Made by a program: the position numbers and the translations under genes | Origin: JAJPHF01 sp035293805 | Lineage (GTDB): Bacteria; Chloroflexota; UBA6077; JAJPHF01 | NCBI GenBank assembly: GCA_035293805.1 | Contig: DATGMD010000055.1 | Location: forward strand, 62,001-126,000 | Reading direction: 5' to 3' | Length of the DNA: 64,000 nucleotides | Notes under the pieces: model-generated | Seen by the model: the letters and a program-made list of their open reading frames with translations, nothing else | Told to the model about the DNA's origin: nothing | The model's database searches: none | Shown: in pieces, positions 53,501 through 62,576 of the stretch | How positions within the stretch are numbered: position 1 is the stretch's first letter | How the letters are laid out: each line of letters opens with the position of its first letter

Positions 53501-53839
53501 ACGGAGGGGACGGCGGCGGCCATGAAGGCGTTTGGGCTGCCGGTGGCGCACGTCGTGAACAAGGTGCGGGGCGACTACCCCACCTGCTCGGACGTGATCC
53601 GGGAGGGGCGCGTGCAGGCGGTGCTGAACACGCTGTCACCCGACCGCACGCCGCTGCACGACGGCCTGGAGCTGCGCCGCTCGGCCGTCGAGCGGCGGAT
53701 CCCCTGCTTCACCTCGCTGGACACGGCGCGCGTGGCGGCGGAGGCGCTGGCGGCGGCCGGCGGGTTCAACGTGCGGCCGCTGCACGAGTACCTGCGCGGG
53801 CCCAAGGCCGAGCAGGCGGTGCTCGGCGCGGCGCGGTAA
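50588..53839 (+). CDS. carB: Carbamoyl-phosphate synthase large subunit
   Basis: 1083 aa, normal length. Two homologous ATP-grasp halves, each opening with a GSGPI(V/R)IGQ motif (residues about 11 and 558), with FNVQYV/CNIQFA-type segments, and a C-terminal MGS-like allosteric domain (ADAGSLLQRLVDQGYQIYAT then VNKVRG). It makes carbamoyl phosphate from CarA-derived ammonia, bicarbonate and ATP. No good ribosome site precedes the ATG (GGCTGAAAGCTG), so expression may depend on coupling from carA. Confidence 0.98.
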   Translation: MALNKVLVIGSGPIVIGQAAEFDYAGTQACRSLREEGVETVLVNSNPATIMTDENVADIVYVEPLTVEVVERIIARERPDGLLPTLGGQTGLNLAVELADAGVLERYGVQLLGTPLETIKKAEDRQLFKRLLEELGEPVPESEIVESLQDGLALGDTMGFPLIIRPAYTLGGTGGGIARDAVELEAVLTSGLAASPIHQVLVERSLIGWKELEYEVMRDAADNCITICNMENIDPMGVHTGDSIVVAPSQTLTDREYQMLRSAALKIIRALGIQGGCNIQFALDPQSDQYHVIEVNPRVSRSSALASKATGYPIARVAAKIAVGKRLDEIPNAVTRQTTAAFEPALDYLVVKIPRWPFDKFASGDRTLGTQMKATGEVMAIDRSFEASLQKAVRSLEFGGRTLLWEDRGWAKDGASPELWDLIERPNDLRLWALMAALRRDVTIDEISVRSGIDTFFLAKLASIVATERELLNSKLTPALMRRAKRQGFSDAQIGTLADLLPDQVKALREEWGIRPVYKMVDTCAAEFEAATPYFYSTYETENEAPPTPGEKAVVLGSGPIRIGQGIEFDYCSVHAAEALRESDVASIMINSNPETVSTDFDASTRLYFEPLDTECVREVIENETGTGAPPGIVTQFGGQTAINLAEPLARAGAPILGSGVEAIDLAEDRHRFEDLVNRLGVPQPPGAAVTNAREALETAQAIGYPVLIRPSYVLGGRGMEIVDNASTLLRYVEAAAELSTRHPFLIDKYVEGMEIEVDGLCDGEQVLIPGIMEHVERAGVHSGDSMAVYPAQGLTYAQRETIVDYTTRLGVGLGVRGLFNVQYVRENTTGKIYVLEVNPRASRTVPFLSKVTGVPMVRVATRIMLGQSLAAQGYAGGLWPEQPLVAIKAPVFSMAKLTNVETYLGPEMKSTGEVMGVDWTYAGAMAKALIAAGLMLPRSGAVLATVADRDKADAGSLLQRLVDQGYQIYATEGTAAAMKAFGLPVAHVVNKVRGDYPTCSDVIREGRVQAVLNTLSPDRTPLHDGLELRRSAVERRIPCFTSLDTARVAAEALAAAGGFNVRPLHEYLRGPKAEQAVLGAAR

Positions 53840-53844
53840 GCGGC

Positions 53845-55305
53845 GTGGACGGACCCCACCCCCCCGGCCCCCCTCTCCCGCGAGGAGAGGGGGGGGAGAG
53901 ACGGGGAGACTCCTATCCCCCCAGCCCCCTTCCCCCCGCGGAGGGGAAGGGGGAGAGGGCCGGCATCTCCCGGCCCCGTGACCGTGGAGAGGGCGCCGCG
54001 TCCGGCGGCCCTGAACCGGGACTAGGGGGTGACCTGCACGGCGCGGCAAGCGGGCAGGGCGCAGCAAGCGGCGAGGGCGCAGCAGGAGGGCAGGGCGCAG
54101 CAAGCAGCGCCCCTACGGCGACCGGCGCCGGGGACGCGGAGCAGCGCCGGCGGGATGCCGAGGCGCTGGCGCGGGCGCGGCGGCGGCGCTTTCTGGCCGA
54201 AACGGCGCTGAGTTTGGCGCTGCCGCTCGTCGCGTGGAAGAGCGGGCTGGCATGGGCTATCGCGGGCTGGTGCGCCTTGCGCGGCCCGGCGCTGAACGAG
54301 TCCGGCGAGGTCGTGTTTTCGGCGGCGTCGGTCATGAACTCCCCGGCGGGCTGGATTGAAGTCGGGGTGTTCGCCGCCACGCTGTTGCTGCTCTATCGGG
54401 TGGTCTTGCTGCCCCTCAATTACTTCGCGGGGTATCGACTGTCGCGACGGTATGGGCTGACGACGCAGTCGCTGGGCGCGTGGCTGGTGGATTGGCTGAA
54501 GGTGACGGCGATTGGTGTTACGATTGGGACGCTGCTGGCCGTGGCGTTCTACGCCTGCGTGGGGCTGCTCGGCGCAAGCTGGTGGTGGGCGTACGCGCTG
54601 CTGCTTACGGGCGCGGTGGTAGTGTTCACCTACGTCGCGCCGTACGTGCTGCTGCCGCTGTTCTACCGACTGCGGCCGCTGGAGCAGGGACCGCTGGTGG
54701 AGCGGATCGACGCGCTGTTCGCGCGGGCGGGAGTACGGCAGCCGCGGATCGCCGCGATCGATCTCAGCGCCCGCTCGACGGCGGCGAATGCCGCGGTGAT
54801 CGGCTTCGGCACGTCGCGGCGGGTGGTGCTGGGCGACACGCTGCTGGAGAGCTTCACCCTGGACGAGATCGAGACGGTGGTGGCGCACGAGCTGGGGCAC
54901 CACGTGCGCGGCGACATCTGGCGCGGGCTGGGCCTGGAGGTGGGGACGATCTGGGTCGGGCTGGGGCTGGCGGCGCTGCCGCTCGCCCCGCTGTTCCGGC
55001 TGCTCGGCTGGGGCGACTGGCAGGCGCCGGCGAACTTCGTGGTGCTCGGGCTGCTGCTGGAGGTGGCTGGGCTGGTCATGCTGCCGCTGATGAACGGCTT
55101 CTCGCGGCACGTGGAGCGCGCCGCGGACCGCTACGCGCTGGACCTGACGCAGGCGCCGGCGGCGTTCGTCGCGGCGATGCGCAAGCTGGCGAGCCAAAAC
55201 CTGATCGAGCCCGAGCCGCCGCGCTGGGCCGAGTTGCTGCTGTACACGCACCCGCCGGTGGCCCAGCGGGTGCGCGCCGCGGAGGAGGCCCACGGGCATG
55301 CGTGA
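53845..55305 (+). CDS. M48-family membrane metalloprotease (Ste24/CAAX-protease-like)
   Basis: 486 aa as drawn from GTG 53845. The zinc motif is TVVAHELGHHVRGD with a downstream Glu (SRHVERAADRYALDL). Hydrophobic helices include VGVFAATLLLLYRVVLLPLN and AYALLLTGAVVVFTYVAPYV. Homology begins near ALARARRRRFLAETALSLAL. The first 115 or so residues are repeat-encoded (PPGPPLPRGEGGE; AASGQGAASGEGAAGGQGAA). No ATG/GTG/TTG exists between the repeats and the first membrane helix, so the start must lie in repeat DNA. It overlaps the next gene by 8 nt. Confidence 0.88.
   Translation: MDGPHPPGPPLPRGEGGERRGDSYPPSPLPPAEGKGERAGISRPRDRGEGAASGGPEPGLGGDLHGAASGQGAASGEGAAGGQGAASSAPTATGAGDAEQRRRDAEALARARRRRFLAETALSLALPLVAWKSGLAWAIAGWCALRGPALNESGEVVFSAASVMNSPAGWIEVGVFAATLLLLYRVVLLPLNYFAGYRLSRRYGLTTQSLGAWLVDWLKVTAIGVTIGTLLAVAFYACVGLLGASWWWAYALLLTGAVVVFTYVAPYVLLPLFYRLRPLEQGPLVERIDALFARAGVRQPRIAAIDLSARSTAANAAVIGFGTSRRVVLGDTLLESFTLDEIETVVAHELGHHVRGDIWRGLGLEVGTIWVGLGLAALPLAPLFRLLGWGDWQAPANFVVLGLLLEVAGLVMLPLMNGFSRHVERAADRYALDLTQAPAAFVAAMRKLASQNLIEPEPPRWAELLLYTHPPVAQRVRAAEEAHGHA
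53851..53965. repeat. C/G-run palindromic repeat cluster after carB
   Basis: Units such as CCCCTCTCCCGCGAGGAGAG and CCTTCCCCCCGCGGAGGGGA. The same class is present at 24644 and 36389. It overlaps the 5' part of the M48 gene frame. Confidence 0.7.
54036..54116. repeat. Reiterated GGGCGCAGCAAGC repeat
   Basis: Partial units GGCGCGGCAAGC, GGGCGCAGCAAGC, GGGCGCAGCAGGA and a full GGGCGCAGCAAGCAGCGCCC plus CTAC (54093-54116). It encodes the Gly/Ala-rich stretch of the M48 N-terminus. Confidence 0.7.
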
Positions 55306-55690
55306 GCTACACGTCGGCCGGCGAGGAGTGCCGCCGGGGCTGTGGTTGGGGATCCTGGCGCTCGCCTGCGTGCTGCTGCTGATCCAGACCGCGCAGCGCG
55401 CCGTGGCCAGCTACCAGATGGCCCGCGACGTCGAGGTTGCGCGCAAAGAGCTGGAGGAGATGAAGCAGCGCAACGTCGACCTGCAGGCGCAGATCACCAA
55501 GTACCGAAGCGACGCGTACGTCGAGAAGGTGGCGCGCGAGGAGCTGAACATGGTGCGACCGGGCGACGTGCCGGTTATCGTGCTGGCGCCGACGCCGGAG
55601 GCGACGCCGGTCAGCACGCCGCGCCCCACGGCCACGCCGGTCGGCTCGCCACCGCAGCAGTGGCTGCGGCAGTTCGTCGACGAGCCGTGA
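55298..55690 (+). CDS. FtsB/DivIC-like septum formation protein
   Basis: 130 aa. One N-terminal membrane helix (LWLGILALACVLLLIQTAQR), a coiled coil (VEVARKELEEMKQRNVDLQA) and the family-like YRSDAYVEKVAREELNMVRP, then a Thr/Pro-rich tail. Bitopic proteins of this type join FtsL and FtsQ in the divisome. The position before tilS-hpt-ftsH matches the common divIC-tilS-hpt-ftsH order. The ATG lies inside the end of the M48 gene. Confidence 0.85.
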   Translation: MRELHVGRRGVPPGLWLGILALACVLLLIQTAQRAVASYQMARDVEVARKELEEMKQRNVDLQAQITKYRSDAYVEKVAREELNMVRPGDVPVIVLAPTPEATPVSTPRPTATPVGSPPQQWLRQFVDEP

Positions 55691-55695
55691 CGAAA

Positions 55696-55725
55696 GTGCT
55701 GAGTGCTGAGTGCTGAGTGCTGAGT
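55696..55725. repeat. GTGCTGA heptamer repeat, four perfect copies
   Basis: Tandem GTGCTGA x4 (55696-55723) between the ftsB-like stop and tilS, supplying a GTG start for tilS at 55710. Related degenerate copies lie at 46531 and (inverted) 46931. Confidence 0.85.
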
Positions 55726-57242
55726 CTGCCGGCACCGCTCAGACAGCCCGCCAGGCGTCGCGCCATACCGCAACCGCGCGGATCGACGCCGCGCTCCGAG
55801 AGGCAATCCGCGCGCTGCACGTGGACGGCGTGCCGGCCGGGGCCGTCGTGCTCGTGGGGGTGTCGGGCGGGCAGGACTCGCTCTGTCTGGCGCACGCGCT
55901 GTGGCGCCTGCGCGCCGAGCACGGCTGGGCGCTGCACGTCGTCCACGTGGATCACGGGATTCGCGCCGAGGGGGCAGCGGAGGGGGCCTACGTCGCCGCG
56001 GTGTGCGGCGCGTGGGGGCTGCCGGTGCGCGTCATGCGGGTGGACGTGCGAGGCTACCAGCGGCGCGAGCGGCTGAACGTGCAGGAGGCGGCGCGCTACG
56101 CGCGCTACCAGGCGTTCGCGCGGGAGGCTGAGGCCCGAGGGGCGGCGGGCGTGGCGGTAGCGCACACGGCCGACGACGTGGCGGAGACGCTGCTGCTGCA
56201 CCTGCTGCGCGGCGCGGGGCTGGACGGGCTGGCCGCGATGCCGCTCGCGCGGGCGCTGCCGGCGGCCGCGCTGGGGCCAGCGGACGATGGCGGGCCGCTG
56301 CCCTCGGCGCTGCGCGTGCTGCGGCCGCTGCTGACGGTCGCACGGGCGGATACGGCCGCGTACTGCGCGGAGCAGAGGTTGCGCCCCGTGCCGGCCGAGC
56401 CAGTCCACTACCGGCGCGACCGCCTGCGCCACGACTTGCTGCCGGCACTGCAAGGGTATAACCCGGCGGTGCGCCGCGCGCTGGCCGGGGCGGCGGCCGC
56501 GCTGGCCGAGGAGCGCGCGGCGCTCGACACCTGGGCGGCGCGGCTGTTGGAACAGCTGCCGCGCGACAGCGAGCAGGTGGTAATCCCGCTCGGCGAGTGG
56601 CGCGCGCTGCCGACGGCGATGCAGAAGCGGCTGCTCGGCGCGGCGGCGGCGGCGCTCGGCGGCCCGCGCACGCGGCTCGGCCGGCGGCAGCTCGCCAGCG
56701 CACTGCGGCTGGCCGGCGGGCAAGCGGGGCGGGGGATCGACCTGCCCAGCGGCTTGCGGCTGGAGCGGGAGCCGGCGGCGCTGCGCCTGCGCCGGCGCGG
56801 GGCGCCGTCTTCTGCGCCAGCGGGGCCCTGGCACTTGCCCGTGCCAGGCGCGGTGGCGATCCCGGGCGTGGGGACGCTGCGCGCGGAGCGCTGCCCGGCG
56901 CCGCCGCGGGCGCTCGCTGACACGCCGCCCACGGAATGTTGGCTGGACGCGGCGGCGGTGGCCGAGCCGCTGACCGTGCGCTGGCGGCAGCCGGGCGACC
57001 GCTTCCAGCCGCTGGGGATGGCAAGCGAGAAGCGCTTGCAGGACTTCCTGGTGGACGCGCGGGTGCCGCGGGCGACGCGCGCCCGGCTGCCGCTCGTCGT
57101 AGCGGGCGGCCGCATCGCCTGGGTGGTCGGGCAGCGCATCGCGGAGTGGGCGCGCGTGCGCCCCGAGACGGGAGCGGTGCTGCACCTGACGTTCGAGCCA
57201 GTGCGGCCGGATAGGGTGACAGAGCGCGGCGAAGGGTACTAG
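55710..57242 (+). CDS. tilS: tRNA(Ile)-lysidine synthase
   Basis: 510 aa. Modifies C34 of the AUA-reading tRNA(Ile) with lysine. The PP-loop is GVSGGQDSLCLAHAL (SGGxDS), followed by VVHVDHGIRAEG, NVQEAARYARYQAF and HTADDVAETLLLHLLRGAGL. The C-terminal region (VRWRQPGDRFQPLGM, KRLQDFLVDARVPR) is of the TilS C-domain. The only in-frame start before the conserved region is GTG 55710 inside a heptamer repeat, or internal GTG codons near ALHVDGVP; the start is uncertain. Confidence 0.94.
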   Translation: MLSAESAGTAQTARQASRHTATARIDAALREAIRALHVDGVPAGAVVLVGVSGGQDSLCLAHALWRLRAEHGWALHVVHVDHGIRAEGAAEGAYVAAVCGAWGLPVRVMRVDVRGYQRRERLNVQEAARYARYQAFAREAEARGAAGVAVAHTADDVAETLLLHLLRGAGLDGLAAMPLARALPAAALGPADDGGPLPSALRVLRPLLTVARADTAAYCAEQRLRPVPAEPVHYRRDRLRHDLLPALQGYNPAVRRALAGAAAALAEERAALDTWAARLLEQLPRDSEQVVIPLGEWRALPTAMQKRLLGAAAAALGGPRTRLGRRQLASALRLAGGQAGRGIDLPSGLRLEREPAALRLRRRGAPSSAPAGPWHLPVPGAVAIPGVGTLRAERCPAPPRALADTPPTECWLDAAAVAEPLTVRWRQPGDRFQPLGMASEKRLQDFLVDARVPRATRARLPLVVAGGRIAWVVGQRIAEWARVRPETGAVLHLTFEPVRPDRVTERGEGY

Positions 57243-57251
57243 GGATAGCAA

Positions 57252-57833
57252 GTGCAGTTAAGGACGCGGCTGTCGCACCCGGCGACGTGCCACCCGGACG
57301 TCGCGGGGGTGCTGGTCTCGGAACGGGCACTGGCACGTCGTGTGCGAGAGCTAGGGGCGGAGATCAGCCGCGATTACGCGGGCCGGGAGATCCTGCTGGT
57401 TGGCGTGCTGCGGGCCGGGCTGGTGTTCCTGGCGGACCTGGCGCGGGCGATCTCGGTGCCGGTGCGCGTCGACTGTCTGGCGGCGGCGAGCTACGGGGCC
57501 GGCACGAGCAGCAGCGGCGCGGTGCGCATCACCCGCGACTTGGACGAGTCGCTGGCGGGCCGGCACGTGCTGGTGGTGGACACGGTGCTGGACACGGGGC
57601 TGACGCTGCGGGCCCTGGACGCGGCGCTGCGGGCGCGCGGGCCGGCGAGCGTGCGGTACTGCGTGCTGTTGCAGAAGGACCGCGGCGGGCCGCCGCCATT
57701 TCGGGCGGACTACGTGGGGTTTACCATTCCCGACCGCTTCGTCGTGGGCTACGGGCTGGATTACGCACAGCGATTTCGTAACCTGCCCTACGTGGGCGTG
57801 CTGCGCCGCCCGGTATACGAAGGTACTAGCTAA
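57252..57833 (+). CDS. hpt: Hypoxanthine phosphoribosyltransferase-like protein
   Basis: 193 aa purine-salvage PRTase. PRPP loop VLVVDTVLDTGLTLRAL; also LLVGVLRAGLVFLADLAR, CLAAASYGAGTSSSGAVRIT and the C-terminal VGYGLDYAQRFRNLPYVGVL, typical of Hpt. In the usual (E/D)D-I-(I/V)-DTG motif the second acidic residue is Thr here (VDTVLDTG). GTG 57252 follows AGGG. It sits between tilS and ftsH as in many Gram-positive genomes. Confidence 0.92.
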   Translation: MQLRTRLSHPATCHPDVAGVLVSERALARRVRELGAEISRDYAGREILLVGVLRAGLVFLADLARAISVPVRVDCLAAASYGAGTSSSGAVRITRDLDESLAGRHVLVVDTVLDTGLTLRALDAALRARGPASVRYCVLLQKDRGGPPPFRADYVGFTIPDRFVVGYGLDYAQRFRNLPYVGVLRRPVYEGTS

Positions 57834-57849
57834 GGAAGTACGCGATTGG

Positions 57850-57878
57850 TTGGGGGGTATTAGGGCGTCTGATATAAT
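57850..57878 (+). promoter_or_regulatory. Promoter of ftsH
   Basis: TTGGGG (57850-57855), 17 bp, TATAAT (57873-57878), with TGA directly before the -10 (extended -10, TGnTATAAT). It leaves an approximately 130-nt leader before ATG 58018, in which nothing else is recognised. Confidence 0.65.
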
Positions 57879-58017
57879 TCCCGCGAGACGGGCGTATGGC
57901 CGCACCGGGCGCGGGCTGGCGCACGCCGCGTCGGGCTCGCGCTCCTGACCCGATGGCTCTCACTGGCGACCTCTCGGCCACGGCCGGCGGCGCCGCCGGC
58001 ACGTTGGAGGACAGTGC

Positions 58018-59955
<1,938 letters not shown>

Positions 59956-59972
59956 GCCGACGCGACGACGAG

Positions 59973-60004
59973 ACGGGGCCCCAAGCGGGGCCCCGTTTTT
60001 GTTT
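59973..60004 (+). terminator. Intrinsic terminator of ftsH
   Basis: ACGGGGCCCC-AAGC-GGGGCCCCGT, then TTTTGTTT. A 10-bp perfect stem and T-tract 18 nt after the ftsH stop. Confidence 0.92.
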
Positions 60005-60023
60005 CTCCTGGGCGGAGGCCAAA

Positions 60024-61058
60024 ATGACGACTGGACTGTACTATTCGCCGAAGTACCTGGCGCACGCGGCGGCAGGGCACCCGGAGTCGCCGGCGCGGCT
60101 GGAGACGGCGTGGGCGCAGCTGCAGCGGTACGGGCTGCTGAGCGACGTGGCGGTGGCCGAGCCGCCGCCCGCGGAGCTGGCAGACCTGGAGCGGGTGCAT
60201 ACGCCGGCCCACGTCCGGGCCGTGCGGGCCATCGCGGCGGACGGCGGCGGCTGGATCGACGCCGACACCTTCGTGGCGGCGGCGTCGTACGAGGCGGCGC
60301 TGCTGGCCGCGGGGGCGGGGATCGCGGGGGCCGAGGCCGTGCTGAGCGGGCGGCAGGCGAACGCCTTCGCGCTCGTGCGCCCGCCGGGGCATCACGCGCT
60401 GCCCGACCGCGCGATGGGGTTCTGCCTGTTCAACAACGTGGCGGTGGCGGCCGCGTGGGCGCGGGCGCGCGGCGGCGCCGAGCGCGTGCTGATCGTGGAC
60501 TTCGACGTACACCACGGCAACGGGACGCAGGACATCTTCTACGCGCGCGACGACGTGATCCTGTTCTCAACGCACCAGTTCCCGCTGTATCCGGGGACGG
60601 GGCGGCTGGGCGAGACAGGCGTCGGGGCGGGCAAGGGCTACAGCGTGAACCTGCCGCTGCCGCCGGGGTGCGGGGACGCGGTGTACGGGCGGGCGTTCGA
60701 CGAGGTGCTGGCGCCGCTGGCGCGGCGCTGGCGGCCGGACCTGATCCTGGTGTCGGCGGGCTATGACGCGCATTTCAGCGACCCGCTAGCGAACATGCGG
60801 CTGACGGTGGATGGCTACGTGGCGCTGGTCGAGCGGCTGTGCGCGCTGGCGCGCGAGCTATGCGGGGGGCGGCTGGTGGCGCTGCTCGAGGGCGGCTACA
60901 ATCTCGGCGCGGTGGCGGCATCGGTGGTGGCGACGTGTCAGGTGCTGGCGGGCCAGGCGCCGATCGGCGATCCGCTCGGGGCGCCGCCCGCCGCGCCGCC
61001 GCCGCGGGACGCCGACGCGGTGCTGGCGGCCGCGCGCGAACTGCACCGCATCTCCTAG
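60024..61058 (+). CDS. Histone deacetylase-family amidohydrolase (AcuC/APAH-like)
   Basis: 344 aa. Arginase-fold zinc deacylase: HPESPARLETA, RPPGHHALPDRAMGFCLFNN (tandem His), zinc ligands in DFDVHHGNGTQD and VSAGYDAHFSDPLA, and LEGGYNL. Bacterial members deacetylate polyamines, acetyl-CoA synthetase or other small acyl-amides. The substrate here is undetermined. It follows the ftsH terminator and so likely has its own transcription. Confidence 0.92.
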   Translation: MTTGLYYSPKYLAHAAAGHPESPARLETAWAQLQRYGLLSDVAVAEPPPAELADLERVHTPAHVRAVRAIAADGGGWIDADTFVAAASYEAALLAAGAGIAGAEAVLSGRQANAFALVRPPGHHALPDRAMGFCLFNNVAVAAAWARARGGAERVLIVDFDVHHGNGTQDIFYARDDVILFSTHQFPLYPGTGRLGETGVGAGKGYSVNLPLPPGCGDAVYGRAFDEVLAPLARRWRPDLILVSAGYDAHFSDPLANMRLTVDGYVALVERLCALARELCGGRLVALLEGGYNLGAVAASVVATCQVLAGQAPIGDPLGAPPAAPPPRDADAVLAAARELHRIS

Positions 61059-61177
61059 TAGACCGTACCGACGCAATCCTTACCCGGCAGCAGGCGGGCT
61101 CGTATAATTGCCCGCGTTAACCGGTTTTCGCACCGATAGCGCTTTCCGGGGCGATCGAGCCCGGCAGGGGCGGGGGG

Positions 61178-61203
61178 CGGCAGGGGCTCGTCCCCTGCCC
61201 TAC
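61178..61203. repeat. GGCAGGGG...CCCCTGCCCTAC palindromic repeat
   Basis: Perfect 8-bp arms around CTCGT, then CTAC. Outer flanks CGGTTTTCG (about 61124) and CGAAAACCG (about 61219) are also inverted, so the unit is about 110 bp. It fills most of the spacer before the LCP gene. Confidence 0.65.
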
Positions 61204-61286
61204 CTCACGGCTCAACGCAGACGAAAACCGCTTTAGCCGCGCGGTCCGTGGGACATGGGTCCGGGCGGATGGGTTGGGGAGGCGGC

Positions 61287-62567
61287 GTGGACGAGGCCGC
61301 TCATTACGCGTCCTCTGTACACCAGTTCCCTTTGTCTCACTTGAGTCCCGCCTGGGCAGCGCGCCGCGTGGTGCGCCTCGCGCTGCTGCCGACCGTGACG
61401 CTGCTGTACACGCTCTTCGTGCTGGGCGGCTTCATGTGCGGCGCGCTGGGACTCGCGGCGGTCGCCCGTCCGGCCAACGGCCCGCCCGGCGCTCTGACGT
61501 CGTTCGCTCGCGGGCACGCACCGGCGGCGCATGCGGTAGGCGACTCCACCCCGCTTGGGGAGTGGTTGTCCATCCCGGGGGCGCTGACGCACATGACGGG
61601 CCAGCAAGTACCGCGGCTCGACACCTCGGGCGTTGACGTGGCCGAGGACGGGGCGAAAGCGCCGACGGGCGACGTCGGCGAGGCCGGTGGCGCGACCAAC
61701 TGGCCTACGCCGCCGCCTCCACCCAGCGCGAGCGGCCCACTGCTTCCCCAGCATCGATTCACCATCCTGCTCCTGGGCAGCGACGACGATCTGAAATTCA
61801 CGCCGAACGCGGTGCTTACGCAGTCGATGATCCTGGTGAGCGTGGACCCGCAGACTGCCGACGTGGCGCTGGTCTCCATCCCGCGGGACTTCTGGGTCCC
61901 GATCCGGGGTTACGGCTACGCGAAAATCGACGTGGCCTACGAGGTTGGGGGGATCGCGCTCGCGCGCGCGACGGTCGAGCAGCTCTTCGGGATCAGCGTG
62001 GACTACTACGGGTGGGTGGGGCTCAACGGCCTGGTCCAGGTAATCGACAGTCTGGGCGGGGTCGACGTGACGGTCCTACACCCGGTACTGGACGAAGCCT
62101 ATCCCGACGATCTGGAGGGGCCGGACCCTTACGCTTACCATCGTCTGTACATCCCCGCGGGCCCGCAACACCTCGACGGTCGGACGGCGCTCCAATACGT
62201 TCGCTCGCGCCACGGGGACCTGCAGTCGGACTTCGGGCGCTCGGCCCGCCAGCAGCAGGTGCTCCTGGCGCTCAAGGACCTAGCCCGCGACCCGGCGGTC
62301 ACCACGCGCCTGCCGGCCCTGGTCGAGGCGCTGCACGACGCGGTGAAGACCGACCTCTCGCTGCCGGCCATCGCCCAGCTCGTCGCCCTGGCACGGACGA
62401 TTGGCCCCGATCACATCCAGCAGCGGGTGCTGGCGGCGCCGCAGTACGCCACGCTCGGCTGGTCGCCGGATCACCAGCAGCAGGTCGTCTACCCCAACTG
62501 GGACCGGATCCGGCCGGAGATCGCGCGCCTTCTGCGCCCCGGCGAGGCCTCTGGTCTCGGCCGCTAG
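61287..62567 (+). CDS. LytR-CpsA-Psr (LCP) family protein
   Basis: 426 aa. One N-terminal membrane helix (LLPTVTLLYTLFVLGGFMCG), a variable region with a Pro-rich stretch, then the LCP domain: FTILLLGSDDD, MILVSVDPQTADVALVSIPR, VGLNGLVQVIDSLGGVDVTV, ALQYVRSRHGDLQSDFGRSA and RQQQVLLAL. LCP enzymes ligate polymers to cell-wall or lipid carriers. The usual R-x-D-T before MILVS reads LTQS, losing a conserved Asp. GTG 61287 follows GGGGAGG; ATG 61269 and GTG 61248 are alternatives. Confidence 0.88.
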   Translation: MDEAAHYASSVHQFPLSHLSPAWAARRVVRLALLPTVTLLYTLFVLGGFMCGALGLAAVARPANGPPGALTSFARGHAPAAHAVGDSTPLGEWLSIPGALTHMTGQQVPRLDTSGVDVAEDGAKAPTGDVGEAGGATNWPTPPPPPSASGPLLPQHRFTILLLGSDDDLKFTPNAVLTQSMILVSVDPQTADVALVSIPRDFWVPIRGYGYAKIDVAYEVGGIALARATVEQLFGISVDYYGWVGLNGLVQVIDSLGGVDVTVLHPVLDEAYPDDLEGPDPYAYHRLYIPAGPQHLDGRTALQYVRSRHGDLQSDFGRSARQQQVLLALKDLARDPAVTTRLPALVEALHDAVKTDLSLPAIAQLVALARTIGPDHIQQRVLAAPQYATLGWSPDHQQQVVYPNWDRIRPEIARLLRPGEASGLGR

Positions 62568-62576
62568 TCCGGGTGG

